From contig NZ_ATZA01000003.1 of NCBI RefSeq assembly GCF_000427965.1, forward strand, positions 1-64,000: DNA of 64,000 bases, read 5' to 3'. The notes beneath the pieces are model-generated. The model worked only from the letters and a program-made list of their open reading frames with translations. It did no database searches and had not been told where the DNA came from. A program made the position numbers and the translations under genes. Positions 59,379 through 64,000 of this stretch are shown here, in pieces. The DNA comes from Olivibacter sitiensis DSM 17696 (GTDB taxonomy: Bacteria; Bacteroidota; Bacteroidia; Sphingobacteriales; Sphingobacteriaceae). Numbering within the stretch: the stretch's first letter is position 1; each line of letters opens with the position of its first letter.

Positions 59379-60602
59379 CTATCCGCGCAACTTCAAATTC
59401 AAATTGGCACCGATTGTTTTGGATGCGACAGACGAAGGACTAGGCAATATCGCAATCTTTTTCTTTAATCTCAAGAAAGGCTTTTCCACAAAAAAATAGA
59501 GCAATGCGCCTATAGATACACTTAAAAACAAATACAACAAAAAAGATAGTTTATTAGTATACTTACCTGCAAATGAGAAATAATTAACCATAATGTAAGG
59601 AACCAATATAGTCAAGACAAAACTACCATGAACCAAATAGATAGCGTAACTTAACTTATTGCTACCAAAAGTTATAATCTTCTCAATCCAATGAACCCCT
59701 GGCTTTATGTAAAATACAGCTGGCAATATCAGAAACACGATAAGGGGTGCCAAATTTAAATACAAAAAACCAAATTGATTGTGTGCCAACCTAACACTTC
59801 CAATTGCCCATTCCTGCTGTTCAAAAGATTTACCAAAGTCAAAGGCAAAGGAGAAAAGTATCAGAATAGTCAGAATAAGGGTAACGGAAATAGACAATAA
59901 CAAATAACGAGAACGCTTAAACAATTGTGGATGAAATTGATAAAAATAAGCAGCCAATAAACCTAATGCTGGCCTATCTAAATACAAAACCACCCTATTC
60001 ATAAAAAAAGTCATAAACTCGCCTAGATCTTGCTGGGTATGAAAGTTGTAGTAATAGTATTTTAATGAGTTGCTAAAAACGATGAGCGATAAGGCAAACA
60101 TCAGCATGAAACTTTTCAAGGAATTGCCGCACCACCTTAAACCGATAAACAACAGTATAACAATAGAAATATAAAACCATTCTTCTACGCTTAAACTCCA
60201 GGATTCCAAAAAAAACACAGGCATTTCTTTGTTGAAATTCTGAATAAAGAAAAAATATTCATATAAATTTATCGATCCCAAACCAACTTGTTGATATGAT
60301 TGTATGACGGCCAACACGACAATCATCACATAATAGCCTGGTAGGGTTTTTAGCCATCTTCGCCCCATGAATTTACACAAATCCGTCAAAAAAAGCCCTT
60401 TAGTACGAACTATCTGGATAAGTTGGTTTCCTATCAAAAAACCACTCATTACAAAAAATATGGTAACTCCATCTACCATGACCAAAGCCATCAAGAAACT
60501 CTTAAAATAGCCGTCCCCAAAAAGACTATGAGAGTGAAAAAGCAGTACACTCGCAATTGCATAGCACCGTAAGGCGTCTAAGCCGAAATTTCTTCCATTC
60601 AT
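59379..60602 (-). CDS. Acyltransferase 3-family membrane protein (OafA/YrhL-like)
   Basis: A 407-residue membrane protein with about 10-11 helices that transfers acyl groups to surface sugars. GLDALRCYAIASVLLFHSHS at residues 7-26 contains the catalytic-region His and the Arg of the family. VTIFFVMSGFLIGNQL and ESWSLSVEEWFYISIVILL are further hallmarks. The gene is noticeably AT-richer than its neighbours, hinting at lateral acquisition. It is convergent with the GtrB-like gene and probably decorates the same glycan. Confidence 0.86.
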   Translation of the reverse strand: MNGRNFGLDALRCYAIASVLLFHSHSLFGDGYFKSFLMALVMVDGVTIFFVMSGFLIGNQLIQIVRTKGLFLTDLCKFMGRRWLKTLPGYYVMIVVLAVIQSYQQVGLGSINLYEYFFFIQNFNKEMPVFFLESWSLSVEEWFYISIVILLFIGLRWCGNSLKSFMLMFALSLIVFSNSLKYYYYNFHTQQDLGEFMTFFMNRVVLYLDRPALGLLAAYFYQFHPQLFKRSRYLLLSISVTLILTILILFSFAFDFGKSFEQQEWAIGSVRLAHNQFGFLYLNLAPLIVFLILPAVFYIKPGVHWIEKIITFGSNKLSYAIYLVHGSFVLTILVPYIMVNYFSFAGKYTNKLSFLLYLFLSVSIGALLYFFVEKPFLRLKKKIAILPSPSSVASKTIGANLNLKLRG

Positions 60603-60921
60603 CGTTTCACGAAGATTAAAAATTGGAAATAGATCTTGGTTAATCGAAAATTATCATGTTATAAAAATGCGAATAACATATTTATAACATATTGATTATC
60701 TGCATATAACAGGCAAATCAACTCCAATTACAGGATGAAATAAAGACTATTTTTCCGGATTTACAATAGCAAATTCAATTAAAATATTGCCTTAGATTTA
60801 AGGGCTAAAAGGCAGTGAAATCGGGCTTAAAGGGACGCTAGATAGCTCCTTGGAGTAGTTCTCAGTGCCGATATACTCATGCGGTGCAAGACAGGCTTAC
60901 ATCGGACTCAACAAAAATGTA
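60603..60921. other. Gene-free stretch, acyltransferase to UvrA-like gene
   Basis: About 319 bases. The left half is AT-rich and should contain the acyltransferase promoter. The right half (60804-60920) is GC-richer and opens a 30-codon minus-strand frame without start (PHEYIGTENYSKELSSVPL), unlike any protein I know. It may be the tail of a lost gene. No RNA or hairpin recognised. Confidence 0.45.
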
Positions 60922-63159
60922 CTATAGGAATGGAGCAGTTATACTATTTGGTGAAGATTTCATTTCAAGTGGCGTTCCGCTGAATATTACCTTCCCCCCT
61001 CTTTCGCCTCCTTCAGGTCCTAGTTCTATTAGCCAATCAGCCTGCTTGATGACTGCTAGGTTATGCTCCAATACTAGAAGGCTATTTCCTGCGTCCACGA
61101 GCTCGTTAAACAACTTCAATAACTGTTTCACGTCATCCATATGCAGACCCGCCGTCGGTTCGTCCAATACATAAATACTTCCTTTACGCTCAAGGTTGCT
61201 TGCTAGTTTGAGCCGTTGCAACTCGCCACCAGAGAGCGTAGACAACGATTGGTTGAGATATAGGTAATCCAAGCCAACCTTGGCAAGATTGTCCAATTGG
61301 GAGACAAAGGACATTCCCTTGAAAAAGAGAAGACTCTCCTTCACCGATAAGCCCATTACTTCCGCTATATTCTTACCGTGGTAGGTGTAGTGCAACACTT
61401 TTTCATCGTAACGACTCCCACCGCAGGCTTCGCATACGGTTACTATGTCTTCCATAAAAGACATATCGGTAACGATTACGCCTTTTCCTTTGCATTTTGG
61501 ACATGCCCCCTTTGAATTGAAGCTAAAATAGGATGCAGATATGTTGTTTTCCTTTGCAAACAACTTGCGAATTTCATCACCTATATCGAAATAGGTGGCA
61601 GGGGTAGAACGTAGATTGACCCCGATGCTCTTTTGTGAAATGGAGATTACATCCCTTTCCATTTCCCCGATAGCAACCTCAGAAAGTGAGCTTTTGCCCG
61701 AGCCAGCAACTCCGCATAAGACACAAAAGATTCCCAAGGGGATATCGACAGACACATCCTTCAGGTTGTGATAAGTTGCGTGTTGTATACTCAACCAGCC
61801 CTTTGGCATCCTAGTATTTTCCTTTATAGCCACTTTCTCATTTAGGTCTTTGCTAGTCAGGGTAGCGGTTTTCCGCAACCCATCCAAACTGCCCATATAC
61901 ATTACTTCTCCCCCATTGGCACCAGCTCCTGGCCCCATATCAATGACGTATTCCGCCATATATATAAGATCAGGGTTATGCTCCACCATAATTAATGTAT
62001 TGCCCTGTTCCTTTAGACGAACAAGGGCATTCTTCAGGCGAATGATATCGTGCGGATGCAGGCCCGAGCTCGGCTCATCCAGCACATAGACAATGTCCGT
62101 AAGCGAACCATTGATATACTTTGCGATCTTAACGCGTTGCGCCTCTCCGCCAGAAAGTGTCCCCGATGCCCTACTAAGGGTAAGGTAGCCAAGACCAATA
62201 TCAAGCAATGCCTTCAACCTCTTGCTTAGCTCCCGCTTAATGTCAACGGCCAAGGGAGCGTCTATCTCATCCACAAAGCCCAAAACTTCGTCCAAAGGCA
62301 TTAAACATATATCCGAGATATTCTTGCCCATAATCTTGCATGAGCGGACGCGATCATTTACACGCGTTCCATTACAGGCAGGACATTCCTCCAGCGTCAT
62401 CAACTCGGCCAAGCGCTTAGCGTGCCGCTTCCCTTCATCTTTGTTAATTATACTGCGTTGCATACGTGGAATCAATCCCTCATAAAGCGCAGTATGCGGC
62501 CATTCGGATGGAGGATTCTTCAGCTTTTGTTGCGGAGCGTAGAGGAACAATTCCAGCTCTTGAGGTGAGTAGTCTTTTATCTTTTTATCAAGATCAAATA
62601 GCCCGCTGTTGGCATAGCGTTTCCACCTCCAAAAACCAGCATGAAAGGTGGGGAAATCGATAGCCCCTTCATTTAGGCTTTTGTCAAAATCCACCAGCTT
62701 CTTTACATGGATCTCGCTACGGAAACCCAGCCCATCACAAACGGGGCACTTACCATCTGGGTGATTAAAGGAAAATGTGTCCGAATAACCAATAAACGGC
62801 TTACCTATCCTAGAGAAAAGCAGGCGCACGAAGGTGTAGATATCGGTATAGGTACCTACTGTAGAACGTACGTTGTCCCCTAATTTCTTTTGGTCTATGA
62901 TAATGGTGACAGGTAGATTTTTGATGACGTCTACATGTGGACGACCATATTTGGGCAAGTAATGCTGTACAAAACTAGGGAAGGTCTCGTTTAGCTCGCG
63001 ACGGGACTCCGCAGCGATGGTATCAAATACCAGTGAAGATTTTCCAGAACCAGAAACCCCAGTTACTACCGTGAGTTTCGATTTGGGAATCGACACGCTA
63101 ACGTGTTTCAGGTTATTTTCTACCGCATTGATTACGATAATATCGTTATTTTCAGACAT
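60922..63159 (-). CDS. Short UvrA paralogue (UvrA2/DrrC-like)
   Basis: A 745-residue double ABC ATPase related to UvrA but about 200 residues shorter. Walker A sites GVSGSGKSSL (about 34-43) and GVAGSGKSSL (about 488-497); signatures LSGGEAQRVK and LSGGELQRLK; Walker B VLDEPSSGLHP and VLDEPTAGLH. Zinc-type CxxC groups occur: CPVCDGLGF, CPACNGTRV, CPKCKGKGV and CEACGGSRY. The UvrB-binding domain of true UvrA appears shortened. Such paralogues often protect antibiotic producers or act on drug-DNA adducts; the role here is open. No operon; starts at ATG 63159. Confidence 0.84.
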   Translation of the reverse strand: MSENNDIIVINAVENNLKHVSVSIPKSKLTVVTGVSGSGKSSLVFDTIAAESRRELNETFPSFVQHYLPKYGRPHVDVIKNLPVTIIIDQKKLGDNVRSTVGTYTDIYTFVRLLFSRIGKPFIGYSDTFSFNHPDGKCPVCDGLGFRSEIHVKKLVDFDKSLNEGAIDFPTFHAGFWRWKRYANSGLFDLDKKIKDYSPQELELFLYAPQQKLKNPPSEWPHTALYEGLIPRMQRSIINKDEGKRHAKRLAELMTLEECPACNGTRVNDRVRSCKIMGKNISDICLMPLDEVLGFVDEIDAPLAVDIKRELSKRLKALLDIGLGYLTLSRASGTLSGGEAQRVKIAKYINGSLTDIVYVLDEPSSGLHPHDIIRLKNALVRLKEQGNTLIMVEHNPDLIYMAEYVIDMGPGAGANGGEVMYMGSLDGLRKTATLTSKDLNEKVAIKENTRMPKGWLSIQHATYHNLKDVSVDIPLGIFCVLCGVAGSGKSSLSEVAIGEMERDVISISQKSIGVNLRSTPATYFDIGDEIRKLFAKENNISASYFSFNSKGACPKCKGKGVIVTDMSFMEDIVTVCEACGGSRYDEKVLHYTYHGKNIAEVMGLSVKESLLFFKGMSFVSQLDNLAKVGLDYLYLNQSLSTLSGGELQRLKLASNLERKGSIYVLDEPTAGLHMDDVKQLLKLFNELVDAGNSLLVLEHNLAVIKQADWLIELGPEGGERGGKVIFSGTPLEMKSSPNSITAPFL

Positions 63160-63273
63160 GAAAGTGAACTTGTTAATTTGCGCGCTTACTAAGGCAACAA
63201 ATGTACCAATTCGACACAGAAAGCATCACTACAGACATAAAAACACACCTTAGGTATAAGTTATAAACGAAAA

Positions 63274-63298
63274 ATGGATGCCATTTTGTGGCATCCAT
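63274..63298 (-). terminator. Terminator of the XRE gene
   Basis: ATGGATGCCA (63274-63283) and TGGCATCCAT (63289-63298), 10-bp perfect stem with loop TTTTG; TTTT follows on the minus strand. Confidence 0.82.
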
Positions 63299-63322
63299 TA
63301 CATTTTTAACGAAGATGCAAAA

Positions 63323-63667
63323 TTAACTGGGCTTTGAATAAGTCTTACGCAACTCTTCATAAAGCTCAATAACCTTTTTCTGCAACTCGATCACCTCTTC
63401 ATTGCGCTCGTTCAATTTCTTAATAGCATCCTCCAAAGCGGTATTATACTGCTTTTGCTCTTCAGAGTCATTAAATGTCAACAGCTGTACAACGCTCATG
63501 TCAAAAAGCTTGGAAATCTGCTGTAAACGAGACAGATTGACATCCGTAATACCTGTCTCAATCTTTGAGAACGCAGGAATAGAAATATCAAGCTTCTTTG
63601 CTACATCTTCCTGACTCCATCCATTCTGGTGTCTTAACAACCTTATTTTTTTTCCTAAAGATTTCAT
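63323..63667 (-). CDS. XRE-family regulator with C-terminal coiled coil
   Basis: A 114-residue protein. The helix-turn-helix (residues 5-62) is a standard XRE domain: RLLRHQNGWSQEDVAKKLDI, SIPAFSKIETGITDVNLSRL. Residues 70-110 are a charged heptad-like coiled coil (KKLNERNEEVIELQKKVIEL), suggesting dimerisation. Small regulators of this kind are common in Sphingobacteriaceae; targets are unknown. Its terminator lies 25 bases after the stop. Confidence 0.87.
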   Translation of the reverse strand: MKSLGKKIRLLRHQNGWSQEDVAKKLDISIPAFSKIETGITDVNLSRLQQISKLFDMSVVQLLTFNDSEEQKQYNTALEDAIKKLNERNEEVIELQKKVIELYEELRKTYSKPS

Positions 63668-63813
63668 TAGAACAATAATTTGATTTGTGGGAATCGGTTA
63701 AAAGCTGCATAAGTCATGTAGGCAGCAATCAAAGATCCTAAGCGAAATAGTTTCTTAAAAGCCTTTCCTCGAATCCCGTCATTCTATTTCTTGAATCAAA
63801 TATAGTAATTATA

Positions 63814-63999
63814 TTAATTTTCAAAAAAATTATCTATATACTTAACAAAATTGACGCCACCAAAGTTACCTGAACTCATAAATAAGAGATTTTTATTGTG
63901 ATAATCAAGATTTCTTAGATATATCAACAAATCTTCTGCTGAGTTGAAAAACAACAAATCTTCTCTGTTAAAAGATTGCTTTAATATTAACGGATCTAT
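63814..63999 (-). CDS. C-terminal end of a Mur ligase-like protein (runs off right edge)
   Basis: On the minus strand a frame enters from the right edge and stops at 63816-63814. The 61 visible residues end with KNLLFMSSGNFGGVNFVKYI, similar to the last residues of UDP-N-acetylmuramate:L-alanyl-gamma-D-glutamyl ligase (Mpl/MurC-like) as found in Bacteroidota. That comparison is from memory and the ATP and Mur motifs are outside the window. No start can be given. The XRE gene lies downstream on the same strand, 146 bases away. Confidence 0.5.
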   Translation of the reverse strand: MDPLILKQSFNREDLLFFNSAEDLLIYLRNLDYHNKNLLFMSSGNFGGVNFVKYIDNFFEN

Positions 64000-64000
64000 A

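Noticed and set aside
1-64000. CRISPR array, rRNA operon, reverse transcriptase/DGR or toxin-antitoxin pair
   Set aside because: No regularly spaced repeats, 16S/23S-like segments, RT motifs or paired small toxin genes were found on reading both strands.

Overview
The window looks like a chromosomal segment of a Bacteroidota bacterium, most likely of the family Sphingobacteriaceae (Olivibacter/Sphingobacterium/Pedobacter-like). The evidence is the gene set (DUF4296 lipoprotein next to mutS2, GH3-like protein next to surE, a DUF4905-like protein, DUF3943, PG_1098-type methyltransferase, TolB-like surface proteins), the lipoprotein-rich coding content, the near absence of Shine-Dalgarno sites, and promoters of the Bacteroidota type (TTTG, about 19-20 bases, TAnnTTTG). 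Assignment below family level is not possible from the sequence alone.

Layout. 1-0.3 kb: end of an insertion sequence running off the left edge. 0.4-8 kb: a propeller lipoprotein, dps, an NfeD-type membrane protease, a LysM/RlpA wall protein, uridine kinase, a small cysteine-rich protein and a TPR histidine kinase. 8-34 kb: mostly housekeeping genes: mutS2 with its DUF4296 partner, a YggS/acetyltransferase/DUF3298 run, aspartate kinase, a methyltransferase, a stress-type flavin oxidase-fold protein with an alpha/beta hydrolase, M42 peptidase, MFS exporter, GH3-like and surE, a lipid kinase, two Crp/Fnr regulators, aldose epimerase, phosphodiester glycosidase, a cold-shock-domain fusion, an outer-membrane DUF3943 protein, an NlpC/P60 hydrolase, aminopeptidase P and mazG. 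A probable small RNA sits at about 23.48 kb and a REP-like inverted repeat at 22.35 kb.

35-36.5 kb: tRNA-Arg(UCU) and tRNA-Lys(CUU) bracket a truncated tyrosine-integrase N-terminus, the likely scar of an integrated element. 36.7-42.3 kb: PBP1A and a 1050-residue protein joining a HEXXH peptidase domain, a TolB-like propeller and a beta-barrel. 42.3-47 kb: regulators (XRE-S24, GIY-YIG), and a sigma factor with a membrane HtrA-type protease, divergent from two tandem-duplicated small lipoproteins. 47-53.8 kb: pyrD, then an AT-rich accessory stretch of short genes and gene fragments (TonB receptor tail, SnoaL, GNAT, cupin, truncated VOC protein, TetR with a hydrolase, HxlR with an oxidoreductase).

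53.9-55 kb: two identical tRNA-Lys(UUU) genes flanking a DinB-fold gene. 55.3-60.6 kb: a surface-glycan cassette (GT-C enzyme, methyltransferase, GtrB-like glycosyltransferase, acyltransferase). 60.9-64 kb: a short UvrA paralogue, an XRE regulator and the tail of a probable Mur ligase.

No CRISPR array, rRNA operon, reverse transcriptase or obvious defence island was seen. The observations most worth checking are the sigma factor/anti-sigma-like HtrA fusion with its duplicated lipoprotein neighbours, the short promoter-terminator unit at 23.44-23.55 kb, the cysteine-rich 55-residue protein, the cold-shock-domain fusion and the integrase scar between tRNA genes.
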